Positions 12,885-25,974 of a DNA stretch of 64,000 bases are shown here, piece by piece (position 1 is the stretch's first letter; the number at the start of each line of letters is the position of its first letter). The stretch comes from Hetaerina americana. Its lineage: Eukaryota > Arthropoda > Insecta > Odonata > Calopterygidae. Both the position numbers and the translations under genes were made by a program. The DNA is taken from contig JAKTNV010000419.1 of the NCBI GenBank assembly GCA_022747635.1, forward strand, positions 91,820 through 155,819. Reading direction: 5' to 3'. Under the pieces are notes generated by a model, which saw only the letters and a list, made by a program, of their open reading frames with translations, had not been told where the DNA came from and ran no database searches.

Positions 12885-14752
12885 ATGCCTTCTATACACC
12901 TCAAACATTCACTCTATAATGTAAGATTGTTGTTTTTCGCAATATTTTTTGAAATTTTGGCTCTTTTACTAAGCGCTGAGGCATCTTTTATGCTCATTTC
13001 CTGTCTTTAATGATTAACTCTGGGTTTTATTTTGTTTATTTGATGAAAATGAACAACAATACACACCATGGAAACATTTTTGTTTGATTTGTGTCGAGTG
13101 AGATTTTCACCTAAAACCCAAAGGTTGGGGTATTGGCACTTTTCATGGAAAAATGTGAAAAATTTAAATTTCTAAAAATGAAATAAATGCCTTCTATAAC
13201 CTCAAACATTCACTCTATAATGGAAGATTGTTGTTTTTCGCAATATTTTTTGAAATTTTGGCTCTTTTACTAACATTAACACTTGCGCTGAGGCATCTTT
13301 TATGCTCATTTCTTGTCTTTAATGATATATTCTGGGTTTTATTTTGTTTATTTGATGAAAATGAACAACAAGACACACCATGGAAACATTTTTCTTTGAT
13401 TTGTGTCGAGGGTGATTTTCGTGTAGAACCCAAAGGGGGGGGTATTGGCACTTCTCATTGAAAAGTGTGAAAAATTAAAATTTCTAAAAATGAAATAAAT
13501 GCCTTGTATACACCTCAAACATTCACTCTATAATGGAAGATTGTTGTTTTTCGCAATATTTTTTGAAATTTGGGCTCTTTTACTAACATAAACACTTGCG
13601 CTGAGGCATCTTTTATGCTCATTTCCTGTCTTTAATGATTTATTCTGGGTTTTATTTTGTTTATTTGATGAAAATGAACAACAATACACACCATGGAAAC
13701 ATTTTTGTTTGATTTGTGTCGAGTGAGATTTTCATGTAGAACCCAAAGGGGGGGGTATTGGCACTTTTCATGGAAAAATGTGAAAAATTAAAATTTCTAA
13801 AAATGAAATAAATGCCTTGTATACACCTCAAACATTCACTCTATAATGGAAGATTGTTTTTTTTCGCAATATTTTTTGAAATTTGGGCTCTTTTACTAAC
13901 ATTAACACTTGCGCTGAGGTATCTTTTATGCTCATTTCTTGTCTTTAATGATTTATTCTGGGTTTTATTTTGTTTATTTGATGAAAATGAACAACAATAC
14001 GCACCATGGAAACATTTTTGTTTAATTTGTGTCGAGTGAGATTTTCATGTAGAACCCAAAGGGGGGGGGTATTGGCACTTTTCATGGAAAAATGTGAAAA
14101 ATTAAAATTTCTAAAATTGAAATAAATGCCTTGTATACACCTCAAACAATCACTCTATAATGGAAGATTGTTGTTTTTCGCAATATGTTTTGAAATTTGG
14201 GCTCTTTTACTAACATTAACACTTGCGCTGAGGCATCTTTTATGCTCATTTCCTGTCTTTAATGATTAACTCTGGGTTTTATTTTGTTTATTTGAAGAAA
14301 ATGAACAACAATACACATCATGGAAACATTTTTGTTTGATTTGTGTCGAGTGTGAATTTCACCTAGAACCCAAAGGGGGGGGTATTGGCACTTTTCATGG
14401 AAAAATGTGAAAAATTAAAATTTCTAAAAATGAAATAAATGCCTTCTATACACCTCAAAGATTCACTCTATAATGATAGATTGTTGTTTTTCGCAATATT
14501 TTTTGAAATTTGGGCTCTTTTACTAACATAAACACTTGCGCTGAGGCATCTTTTATGCTCATTTCTTGTCTTTAATGATTAACTCTGGGTTTTATTTTGT
14601 TTATTTGATGAAAATGAACAACAATACACACCATGGAAACATTTTTGTTTGAATTGTGTCGAGTGAGAATTTCACCTAGAACCCAAAGGGGGGGGGTATT
14701 GGCACTTTTCATGGAAAAATGTGAAATATTAAAATTTCTAAAAATGAAATAA
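12885..14752 (+). repeat. Mixed monomers; first 11-bp-deleted and first GAGGGTG-class copies
   Basis: At 12972 the sequence reads ACTAAGCGCTGAGG, the first occurrence in this window of the 11-bp deletion of CATTAACACTT. At about 13408 the class marker GAGGGTGATTTTCGTGTAG also appears for the first time. Both markers recur throughout the rest of the array and neither was seen to the left. No repeated multi-monomer block is evident within this interval. Confidence 0.65.
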
Positions 14753-17700
14753 ATTCCTTGTATACACCTCAAACATTGACTCTATAATGGAAGATTGTTG
14801 TTTTTCGCAATATTTTTTGAAATTTGGGCTCTTTGACTAACATTAACACTTGCGCTGAGGCTTCTTTTATGCTCATTTCCTGTCTTTAATGAATTATTGT
14901 GGGTTTTATTTTGTTTATTTGATGAAAATGAACAACAATACACACCATGGAAACATTTTTGTTTGATTCCCGTCGATTGAGATTTTCACCTAGAAGCCAA
15001 AGGGGGGGTATTGGCACTTTTAATGGAAAAATGTGAAAAATTAAAATTTCTAAATTTAAATAAATGCCTTGTATACACCTCAAGCATTCACTCTATAATG
15101 GAAGATTGTTGTTTTTCGCAATATTTTTTGAAATTTGGGCTCTTTTACTAACATTAACGCTTGCGCTGAGGCATTCTTTATGCTCATTTCCTGTCTTTAA
15201 TGATTAACTCTGGGTTTTATTTTGTTTATTTGAAGAAAATGAACAACAATACACACCATGGAAACATTTTTATTTGAATTGTGTCGAGTGTGAATTTTAC
15301 CTAGAACCCAAAAAGGGGGGTATTGGCTATTTTCATGGAGAAATGTGAAAAATTAACATTTCTAGAAATGAAATAAATGCCTTCTATACCCCTCAAACAT
15401 TCACTCTCTAATGGAAGATTGTTGTTTTTCGCAATATTTTTTGAAATTTGGGCTCTTTTACTAACATTAACACTTGCGCTGAGGCATCTTTTATGCTCAT
15501 TTCTTGTCTTTAATGATATATGCTGGGTTTTATTTTGTTTATTTGATGAAAATGAACAACAAGACACACCATGGAAACATTTTTGTTTGATTTGTTTCGA
15601 GGGTGATTTTCGTGTAGAACCCAAAGGGGGGGGTATTGGCTATTTTCATGGAAAAATGTGAAAAATTAAAATTTCTAAAAATGAAATAAATGCCTTGTAT
15701 ACACCTCAAACATTCACTCTATAATGGAAGATTGTTGTTTTTCGCAATATTTTTTGAAATTTGGGCTCTTTTACTAACATTAACGCTTGCGCTGAGGCAT
15801 CTTTTATGCTCATTTCCTGTCTTTAATGAATTATTGTGGGTTTTATTTTGTTTATTTGATGAAAATGAACAACAATACACACCATGGAAACATTTTTGTT
15901 TGATTCCCGTCGATTGAGATTTTCACCTAGAAGCCAAAGGGGGGGTATTGGCACTTTTAATGGAAAAATGTGAAAAATTAAAATTTCTAAAAATGAAATA
16001 AACGCCTTCTATACACCTCAAACATTCACTCTATAATGGAAGATTGTTGTTTTTCGCAATATTTTTTGAAATTTGGGCTCTTTTACTAACATTAACACTT
16101 GCGCTGAGGCATCTTTTATGCATTTTCTTGTCTTTAATGATTAACTCTAAGTTTTATTTTGTTTATTTGATGAAAATGAACAACAATACGCACCATGGAA
16201 ACATTTTTGTTTGATTTGTGTCGAGGGTGATTTTCGTGTAGAACCCAAAGGGGGGGGTATTGGCACTTTTCATGGAAAAATGTGAAAAATTAAAATTTCT
16301 AAAAATGAAATAAATGCCTTCTATACACCTTAAAGATTCACTCTATAATGGAAGATTGTTGTTTTTGGCAATATTTTTAGAAATTTGGGCTCTTTTACTA
16401 ACATTAACACTTGCGCTGAGGCATCTTTTATGCTCATTTCTTGTCTTTAATGATATATTCTGGTTTTTATTTTGTTTATTTGATGAAAATGAACAACAAG
16501 ACACACCATGGAAACATTTTTGTTTGATTCCCGTCGATTGAGATTTTCACCTAGAAGCCAAAGGGGGGGTATTGGCACTTTTAATGGAAAAATGTGAAAA
16601 ATTAAAATTTCTAAAAATGAAATAAACGCCTTCTATACACCTCAAACATTCACTCTATAATGGAAGATTGTTGTTTTTCGCAATATTTTTTGAAATTTGG
16701 GCTCTTTTACTAACATTAACACTTGCGCTGAGGCATCTTTTATGCATTTTCTTGTCTTTAATGATTAACTCTAAGTTTTATTTTGTTTATTTGATGAAAA
16801 TGAACAACAATACGCACCATGGAAACATTTTTGTTTGATTTGTGTCGAGGGTGATTTTCGTGTAGAACCCAAAGGGGGGGGTATTGGCACTTTTCATGGA
16901 AAAATGTGAAATATTAAAATTTCTAAAAATGAAATAAATTCCTTGTATACACCTCAAACATTGACTCTATAATGGAAGATTGTTGTTTTTCGCAATATTT
17001 TTTGAAATTTGGGCTCTTTGACTAACATTAACACTTGCGCTGAGGCTTCTTTTATGCTCATTTCCTGTCTTTAATGAATTATTGTGGGTTATATTTTGTT
17101 TATTTGATGAAAATGAACAACAATACACACCATGGAAACATTTTTGTTTGATTCCCGTCGATTGAGATTTTCACCTAGAAGCCAAAGGGGGGGTATTGGC
17201 ACTTTTAATGGAAAAATGTGAAAAATTAAAATTTCTAAATTTAAATAAATGCCTTGTATACACCTCAAGCATTCACTCTATAATGGAAGATTGTTGTTTT
17301 TCGCAATATTTTTTGAAATTTGGGCTCTTTTACTAACATTAACGCTTGCGCTGAGGCATTCTTTATGCTCATTTCCTGTCTTTAATGATTAACTCTGGGT
17401 TTTATTTTGTTTATTTGAAGAAAATGAACAACAATACACACCATGGAAACATTTTTATTTGAATTGTGTCGAGTGTGAATTTTACCTAGAACCCATAAAG
17501 GGGGGTATTGGCTATTTTCATGGAGAAATGTGAAAAATTAACATTTCTAGAAATGAAATAAATGCCTTCTATACCCCTCAAACATTCACTCTCTAATGGA
17601 AGATTGTTGTTTTTCGCAATATTTTTTGAAATTTGGGCTCTTTTACTAACATTAACACTTGCGCTGAGGCATCTTTTATGCTCATTTCTTGTCTTTAATG

Positions 17701-18810
17701 ATATATGCTGGGTTTTATTTTGTTTATTTGATGAAAATGAACAACAAGACACACCATGGAAACATTTTTGTTTGATTTGTTTCGAGGGTGATTTTCGTGT
17801 AGAACCCAAAGGGGGGGGTATTGGCTATTTTCATGGAAAAATGTGAAAAATTAAAATTTCTAAAAATGAAATAAATGCCTTGTATACACCTCAAACATTC
17901 ACTCTATAATGGAAGATTGTTGTTTTTCGCAATATTTTTTGAAATTTGGGCTCTTTTACTAACATTAACGCTTGCGCTGAGGCATCTTTTATGCTCATTT
18001 CCTGTCTTTAATGAATTATTGTGGGTTTTATTTTGTTTATTTGATGAAAATGAACAACAATACACACCATGGAAACATTTTTGTTTGATTCCCGTCGATT
18101 GAGATTTTCACCTAGAAGCCAAAGGGGGGGTATTGGCACTTTTAATGGAAAAATGTGAAAAATTAAAATTTCTAAAAATGAAATAAACGCCTTCTATACA
18201 CCTCAAACATTCACTCTATAATGGAAGATTGTTGTTTTTCGCAATATTTTTTGAAATTTGGGCTCTTTTACTAACATTAACACTTGCGCTGAGGCATCTT
18301 TTATGCATTTTCTTGTCTTTAATGATTAACTCTAAGTTTTATTTTGTTTATTTGATGAAAATGAACAACAATACGCACCATGGAAACATTTTTGTTTGAT
18401 TTGTGTCGAGGGTGATTTTCGTGTAGAACCCAAAGGGGGGGGTATTGGCACTTTTCATGGAAAAATGTGAAAAATTAAAATTTCTAAAAATGAAATAAAT
18501 GCCTTCTATACACCTTAAAGATTCACTCTATAATGGAAGATTGTTGTTTTTGGCAATATTTTTAGAAATTTGGGCTCTTTTACTAACATTAACACTTGCG
18601 CTGAGGCATCTTTTATGCTCATTTCTTGTCTTTAATGATATATTCTGGTTTTTATTTTGTTTATTTGATGAAAATGAACAACAAGACACACCATGGAAAC
18701 ATTTTTGTTTGATTTGTGTCGAGGGTGATTTTCGTGTAGAACCCAAAGGGGGGGGTATGGCACTTTTCATGGAAAAATGTGAAAAATTAAAATTTCTAAA
18801 AATGAAATAA
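14753..18810 (+). repeat. Seven-monomer unit of 2185 bp in two tandem copies
   Basis: Private variants recur 2185 bp apart: GTGAAATATT at 14721/16906; TAAATTCCTTG at the unit start (14753/16938); TTCTAAATTTAAATAAATG before 15065/17250; AACATTTCTAGAAATG before 15377/17562; and AAACGCC at 16001/18186. Copy 1 is 14753-16937 and copy 2 is 16938 to about 18810. Within copy 1 the AAACGCC monomer occurs twice (16001 and 16627) around the 16314 monomer, showing a further local two-monomer exchange. Confidence 0.8.
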
Positions 18811-21800
18811 ATGCCTTGTATACACCTCAAACATTCACTATATAATTGAAGATTGTTGTTTTTCGCAATATTTTTTGAAATTTGGGCTCTTTGACTAACA
18901 TTAACACTTGCGCTGAGGCATCTTTTATGCTCATTTCTTGCCTTTAATGATTTATTCGGGGTTTTATTTTGTTTATTTGATGAAAATGAACAACAATACA
19001 CACCATGGAAACATTTTTGTTTTTTCCCGTCGAGTGAGATTTTCATCTGGAAGCCAAAGCGGGGTATTGGCACTTTTAATGGAAAAATGTGAAAAATTAA
19101 AATTTCTAAAAATGAAATAAATGCCTTCTATACACCTCAAACATTCACTCTATAATAGAAGATTGTTGTTTTTCGCAATATTTTTTGAAATTTGGGCTCT
19201 TTTACTAACATTAACACTTGCGCTGAGGCATCTTTTATGCTCATTTCTTGTCTTTAATGATATATTCTGGTTTTTATTTTGTTTATTTGATGAAAATGAA
19301 CAACAAGACACACCATGGAAACATTTTTGTTTGATTTGTGTCGAGGGTGATTTTCGTGTAGAACCCAAAGGGGGGGGTATTGGCACTTTTCATGGAAAAA
19401 TGTGAAAAATTAAAATTTCTAAAAATGAAATAAATGCCTTCTATACACCTCAAACATTCACTCTATAATGGAAGATTGTTGTTTATCGCAATATATTTGA
19501 AATTTTGGCTCTTTTACTAACATTAACACTTGCGCTGAGGCATCTTTTATGCTCCTTTCTTGTCTTTAATGATATATTCTGGGTTTTATTTTGTTTATTT
19601 TATGAAAATGAACAACAAGACACACCATGGAAACATTTTTGTTTGATTTGTGTCGAGGGTGATTTTTGTGTAGAACCCAAAGGGGGGGGTATTGGCACTT
19701 TTCATGGAAAAATGTGAAAAATTAAAATTTGTAAAAATGAAATAAATGCCTTCTATACACCTCAAACATTCACTCTATAATGGAAGATTGTTGTTTTTCG
19801 CAATATTTTTTGAAATTTGGGCTCTTTTACTAACATTAACACTTGCGCTGAGGCATCTTTTATGCTCATTTCTTGTCTTTAATGATATATTCTGGTTTTT
19901 ATTTTGTTTATTTGATGAAAATGAACAACAAGACACACCATGGAAACATTTTTGTTTGATTTGTGTCGAGGGTGATTTTCGTGTAGAATCCAAAGGGGGG
20001 GGTATTGGCACTTTTCATGGAAAAATGTGAAAAATTAAAATTTCTAAAAATGAAATAAATGCCTTGTATACACCTCAAACATTCACTCTATAATGGAAGA
20101 TTGTTGATTTTCGCAATATTTTTTGAAATTCGGGCTCTTTTACTAACATTAACGCTTGCGCTGAGGCATCTTTTATGATCATTTCCTGTCTTTAATGATT
20201 AACTCTGGGTTTTATTTTGTTTATTTGATGAAAATGAACAACAATACACACCATGGAAACATTTTTGTTTGATTTGTGTCGAGTGAGAATTTCACCTAGA
20301 ACCCAAAGGGGGGGGTATTGGCACTTTTCATGGAATAATGTGAAAAATTAAAATTTCTAAAAATGAAATAAATGCCTTCTATTCACCTCAAACATTCACT
20401 CTTTAATGGAAGATTGTTGTTTTTCGCAATATTTTTTGAAATTTCGGCTCTTTTACTAAGCGCTGAGGCATCTTTTATGCTCATTTCCTGTCTTTAATGA
20501 TATATTCTGGGTTTTATTTTGTTTATTTTATGAAAATGAACAACAATACACACCATGGAAACATTTTTGTTTGATTTGGGTCGAGGGTGATTTTCGTGTA
20601 GAACCCAAAGGGGGGGGTATTGGCACTTTTCATGGAAAAATGTGAAAAATTAAAATTTCTAAAAATGAAATAAATGCCTTCTATACACCTCAAACATTCA
20701 CTCTATAATAGAAGATTGTTGTTTTTCGCAATATTTTTTGAAATTTGGGCTCTTTTACTAACATTAACGCTTGCGCTGAGGCATCTTTTATGCTCATTTC
20801 CTGTCTTTAATGAATTATTGTGGGTTTTATTTTGTTTATTTGATGAAAATGAACAACAATACACACCATGGAAACATTTTTGTTTGATTCCCGTCGATTG
20901 AGATTTTCACCTAGAAGCCAAAGGGGGGGTATTGGCACTTTTAATGGAAAAATGTGAAAAATTAAAATTTCTAAAAATGAAATAAACGCCTTCTATACAC
21001 CTCAAACATTCACTCTATAATGGAAGATTGTTGTTTTTCGCAATATTTTTTGAAATTTGGGCTCTTTTACTAACATTAACACTTGCGCTGAGGCATCTTT
21101 TATGCATTTTCTTGTCTTTAATGATTAACTCTAAGTTTTATTTTGTTTATTTGATGAAAATGAACAACAATACGCACCATGGAAACATTTTTGTTTGATT
21201 TGTGTCGAGGGTGATTTTCGTGTAGAACCCAAAGGGGGGGGTATTGGCACTTTTCATGGAAAAATGTGAAAAATTAAAATTTCTAAAAATGAAATAAATG
21301 CCTTCTATACACCTTAAAGATTCACTCTATAATGGAAGATTGTTGTTTTTGGCAAAATTTTTAGAAATTTGGGCTCTTTTACTAACATTAACACTTGCGC
21401 TGAGGCATCTTTTATGCTCATTTCTTGTCTTTAATGATATATTCTGGTTTTTATTTTGTTTATTTGATGAAAATGAACAACAAGACACACCATGGAAACA
21501 TTTTTGTTTGATTTGTGTCGAGGGTGATTTTCGTGTAGAACCCAAAGGGGGGGGTATGGCACTTTTCATGGAAAAATGTGAAAAATTAAAATTTCTAAAA
21601 ATGAAATAAATGCCTTGTATACACCTCAAACATTCACTCTATAATTGAAGATTGTTGTTTTTCGCAATATTTTTTGAAATTTGGGCTCTTTGACTAACAT
21701 TAACACTTGCGCTGAGGCATCTTTTATGCTCATTTCTTGCCTTTAATGATTTATTCGGGGTTTTATTTTGTTTATTTGATGAAAATGAACAACAATACAC

Positions 21801-23785
21801 ACCATGGAAACATTTTTGTTTTTTCCCGTCGAGTGAGATTTTCATCTGGAAGCCAAAGCGGGGTATTGGCACTTTTAATGGAAAAATGTGAAAAATTAAA
21901 ATTTCTAAAAATGAAATAAATGCCTTCTATACACCTCAAACATTCACTCTATAATAGAAGATTGTTGTTTTTCGCAATATTTTTTGAAATTTGGGCTCTT
22001 TTACTAACATTAACACTTGCGCTGAGGCATCTTTTATGCTCATTTCTTGTCTTTAATGATATATTCTGGTTTTTATTTTGTTTATTTGATGAAAATGAAC
22101 AACAAGACACACCATGGAAACATTTTTGTTTGATTTGTGTCGAGGGTGATTTTCGTGTAGAACCCAAAGGGGGGGGTATTGGCACTTTTCATGGAAAAAT
22201 GTGAAAAATTAAAATTTCTAAAAATGAAATAAATGCCTTCTATACACCTCAAACATTCACTCTATAATGGAAGATTGTTGTTTATCGCAATATATTTGAA
22301 ATTTTGGCTCTTTTACTAACATTAACACTTGCGCTGAGGCATCTTTTATGCTCCTTTCTTGTCTTTAATGATATATTCTGGGTTTTATTTTGTTTATTTT
22401 ATGAAAATGAACAACAAGACACACCATGGAAACATTTTTGTTTGATTTGTGTCGAGGGTGATTTTTGTGTAGAACCCAAAGGGGGGGGTATTGGCACTTT
22501 TCATGGAAAAATGTGAAAAATTAAAATTTCTAAAAATGAAATAAATGCCTTCTATACACCTCAAACATTCACTCTATAATAGAAGATTGTTGTTTTTCGC
22601 AATATTTTTTGAAATTTGGGCTCTTTTACTAACATTAACACTTGCGCTGAGGCATCTTTTAAGCTCATTTCTTGTCTTTAATGATTTATTCTGGGTTTTA
22701 TTTTGTTTATTTGATGAAAATGAACAACAATACACACCATGGAAACATTTTTGTTTGTTTTGTGTCGAGTGAGAATTTCACCTAGAACCCAAAGGGGGGG
22801 GGTATTGGCACTTTTCATGGAAAAATGTGAAAAATTAAAATTTGTAAAAATGAAATAAATGCCTTCTATACACCTCAAACATTCACTCTATAATGGAAGA
22901 TTGTTGTTTTTCGCAATATTTTTTGAAATTTGGGCTCTTTTACTAACATTAACACTTGCGCTGAGGCATCTTTTATGCTCATTTCTTGTCTTTAATGATA
23001 TATTCTGGTTTTTATTTTGTTTATTTGATGAAAATGAACAACAAGACACACCATGGAAACATTTTTGTTTGATTTGTGTCGAGGGTGATTTTCGTGTAGA
23101 ATCCAAAGGGGGGGGTATTGGCACTTTTCATGGAAAAATGTGAAAAATTAAAATTTCTAAAAATGAAATAAATGCCTTGTATACACCTCAAACATTCACT
23201 CTATAATGGAAGATTGTTGATTTTCGCAATATTTTTTGAAATTCGGGCTCTTTTACTAACATTAACGCTTGCGCTGAGGCATCTTTTATGATCATTTCCT
23301 GTCTTTAATGATTAACTCTGGGTTTTATTTTGTTTATTTGATGAAAATGAACAACAATACACACCATGGAAACATTTTTGTTTGATTTGTGTCGAGTGAG
23401 AATTTCACCTAGAACCCAAAGGGGGGGGTATTGGCACTTTTCATGGAATAATGTGAAAAATTAAAATTTCTAAAAATGAAATAAATGCCTTCTATTCACC
23501 TCAAACATTCACTCTTTAATGGAAGATTGTTGTTTTTCGCAATATTTTTTGAAATTTCGGCTCTTTTACTAAGCGCTGAGGCATCTTTTATGCTCATTTC
23601 CTGTCTTTGATGATATATTCTGGGTTTTATTTTGTTTATTTTATGAAAATGAACAACAATACACACCATGGAAACATTTTTGTTTGATTTGGGTCGAGGG
23701 TGATTTTCGTGTAGAACCCAAAGGGGGGGTATTGGCACTTTTCATGGAAAAATGTGAAAAATTAAAATTTCTAAAAATGAAATAA
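17875..23785 (+). repeat. Nine- and ten-monomer unit (2799 bp, then about 3112 bp), two copies
   Basis: Monomers at 17875, 18499, 18811, 19121 and 19433 recur at 20674, 21298, 21610, 21920 and 22232, a constant 2799-bp offset. From 19746 on, the offset becomes 3113 bp (19746/22859 share a private GTAGAATCC and a preceding TTTGTAAAAATG). The jump is one monomer, 22545-22858. Copy 1 is 17875-20673 and copy 2 is 20674-23785. The block overlaps the right end of the 2185-bp repeat, so the two duplications are nested in history. Confidence 0.8.
22545..22858 (+). repeat. Single extra monomer of a different class inside a duplicated HOR
   Basis: This 314-bp monomer has TTTTAAGCTC, TTTATTC and TTTGTTTTGTG, a class otherwise found near 1311 and 25349. 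It is absent between 19433 and 19746 in the sister copy. Satellite phase is kept on both sides, so it was probably gained by homologous exchange or gene conversion and not by a transposition event. Confidence 0.7.
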
Positions 23786-25974
23786 ATGCCTTCTATACAC
23801 CTCAAACATTCACTCTATAATGGAAGATTGTTGTTTTTCGCAATATTTTTTGAAATTTGGGCTCTTTCACTAACATTAACACTTGCGCTGAGGCATCTTT
23901 TATGCTCATTTCTTGTCTTTAATGATTAACTCTGGGTTTTATTTTGTTTATATGATGAAAATGAACAACAATACACACCATGGAAACATTTTTGTTTGAT
24001 TTGTGTCGAGTGAGAATTTCACCTAGAACCCAAAGAGGGGGGTATTGGCACTTTTCATGGAAAAATGTGAAAAATTAAAATTTCTAAAAATGAAATAAAT
24101 GCATTCTATACACCTCAAACATTCACTCTATAATGGAAAATTGTTGTTTTTCGCAATATTTTTAGAAATTTGGGCTCTTTTACTAACATTAACACTTGCG
24201 CTGAGGCATCTTTTATGCTCATTTCTTGTCTTTAATGATATATTCTGGTTTTTATTTTGTTTATTTGATGAAAATGAACAACAAGACACACCATGGAAAC
24301 ATTTTTGTTTGATTTGTGTCGAGGGTGATTTTCGTGTAGAACCCAAAGGGGGGGGTATTGGCACTTTTCATGGAAAAATGTGAAAAATTAAAATTTCTAA
24401 AAATGAAATAAATGCCTTGTATACACCTCAAACATTCACTCTATAATGGAAGATTGTTGTTTTTCGAAATATTTTTTGAAATTTGGGCTCTTTTACTAAC
24501 ATTAACGCTTGCGCTGAGGCATCTTTTATGATCATTTCCTGTCTTTAATGATTAACTCTGGGTTTTATTTTGTTTATTTGATGAAAATGAACAACAATAC
24601 ACACCATGGAAACATTTTTGTTTGATTTGTGTCGAGTGAGAATTTCACCTAGAACCCAAAGGGGTAAGAACCCAAAGGGGAATTGGCACTTTTCATGGAA
24701 AAATGTGAAAAATTAAAATTTCTAAAAATGAAATAAATGCCTTCTATTCACCTCAAACATTCACTCTTTAATGGAAGATTGTTGTTTTTCGCAATATTTT
24801 TTGAAATTTCGGCTCTTTTACTAAGCGCTGAGGCATCTTTTATGCTCATTTCCTGTCTTTAATGATTAACTCTGGGTTTTATTTTGTTTATTTGATGAAA
24901 ATGAACAACAATACACACCATGGAAACATTTTTGTTTGATTTGTGCCGAGTGAGATTTTCACCTAGAACCCAAAGGGGGGGGTATTGGCACTTTTCATGG
25001 AAAAATGTGAAAAATTAAAATTTCTAAAAATTAAATAAATGCCTTCTATACACCTCAAACATTCACTCTATAATGGAAGATTGTTGTTTTTCGCAATATA
25101 TTTGAAATTTGGGCTCTTTTACTAACATTAACGCTTGCGCTGAGGCATCTTTTATGCTCATTTCCTGTCTTTAATCATTAACTCTGGGTTTTATTTTGTT
25201 TATTTGATGAAAATGAACAACAATACCCACCATGGAAACATTTTTGTTTGATTTGTGTCGAGTGAGAATTTCACCTAGAACCCAAAGGGGGGTATTGGAA
25301 CTTTTCATGGAAAAATGAGAAAAATTAAAATTTCTAAAAATGAAATAAATGCCTTCTATACACCTCAAACATTCACTCTATAATAGAAGATTGTTGTTTT
25401 TCGCAATATTTTTTGAAATTTGGGCTCTTTTACTAACATTAACACTTGCGCTGAGGCATCTTTTAAGCTCATTTCTTGTCTTTAATGATTTATTCTGGGT
25501 TTTATTTTGTTTATTTGATGAAAATGAACAACAATACACACCATGGAAACATTTTTGTTTGATTGGTACGAGTGAGATTTTCACCTAGAACCCAAAGGGG
25601 GGGGTATTGGCACTTTTCATGGAAAAATGGGAAAAATTAAAATTTCTAAAAATGAAATTAATGCCTTGTATACACCTCAAACATTCACTCTATAATGGAA
25701 GATTGTTGTTTTTCGCAATATTTTTTGAAATTTGGGCTCTTTTACTAACATTAACGCTTGCGCTGAGGCATCTTTTATGATCATTTCTTGTCTTTAATGA
25801 TTAACTCTGGGTTTTATTTGGTTTATTTGATGAAAATGAACAACAATACACACCATGGAAACATTTTTGTTTGATTTGTGTCGAGTGAGATTTTCACCTA
25901 GAACCCAAAGGGGGGGGGTATTGGCACTTTTCATGGAAAAATGTGAAAAATTAAAATTTCTAAAAATGAAATAA
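23786..25974 (+). repeat. Mixed monomers between HOR blocks
   Basis: Seven satellite monomers, of several classes, including an 11-bp-deleted copy (junction near 24823) and one beginning GCATTCTATAC (24099). The G-run region at 24651-24682 contains a small tandem duplication, listed separately. Nothing unrelated to the satellite is present. Confidence 0.65.
24651..24682 (+). repeat. 16-bp tandem duplication across the G-run
   Basis: AGAACCCAAAGGGGTA (24651-24666) is followed directly by AGAACCCAAAGGGGAA (24667-24682). Other monomers have this motif once, so this is a local slippage-type duplication private to one monomer. Confidence 0.85.

Noticed and set aside
18528..19073. A minus-strand open frame of 181 codons, and other minus-strand frames of 65-116 codons
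   Set aside because: These are reverse-strand readings of the same monomers. The long one arises where adjacent monomer lengths keep frame by chance. It is low-complexity, rich in S, K and N, and not preserved in the sister copies (the counterpart is split at 21327-21872).
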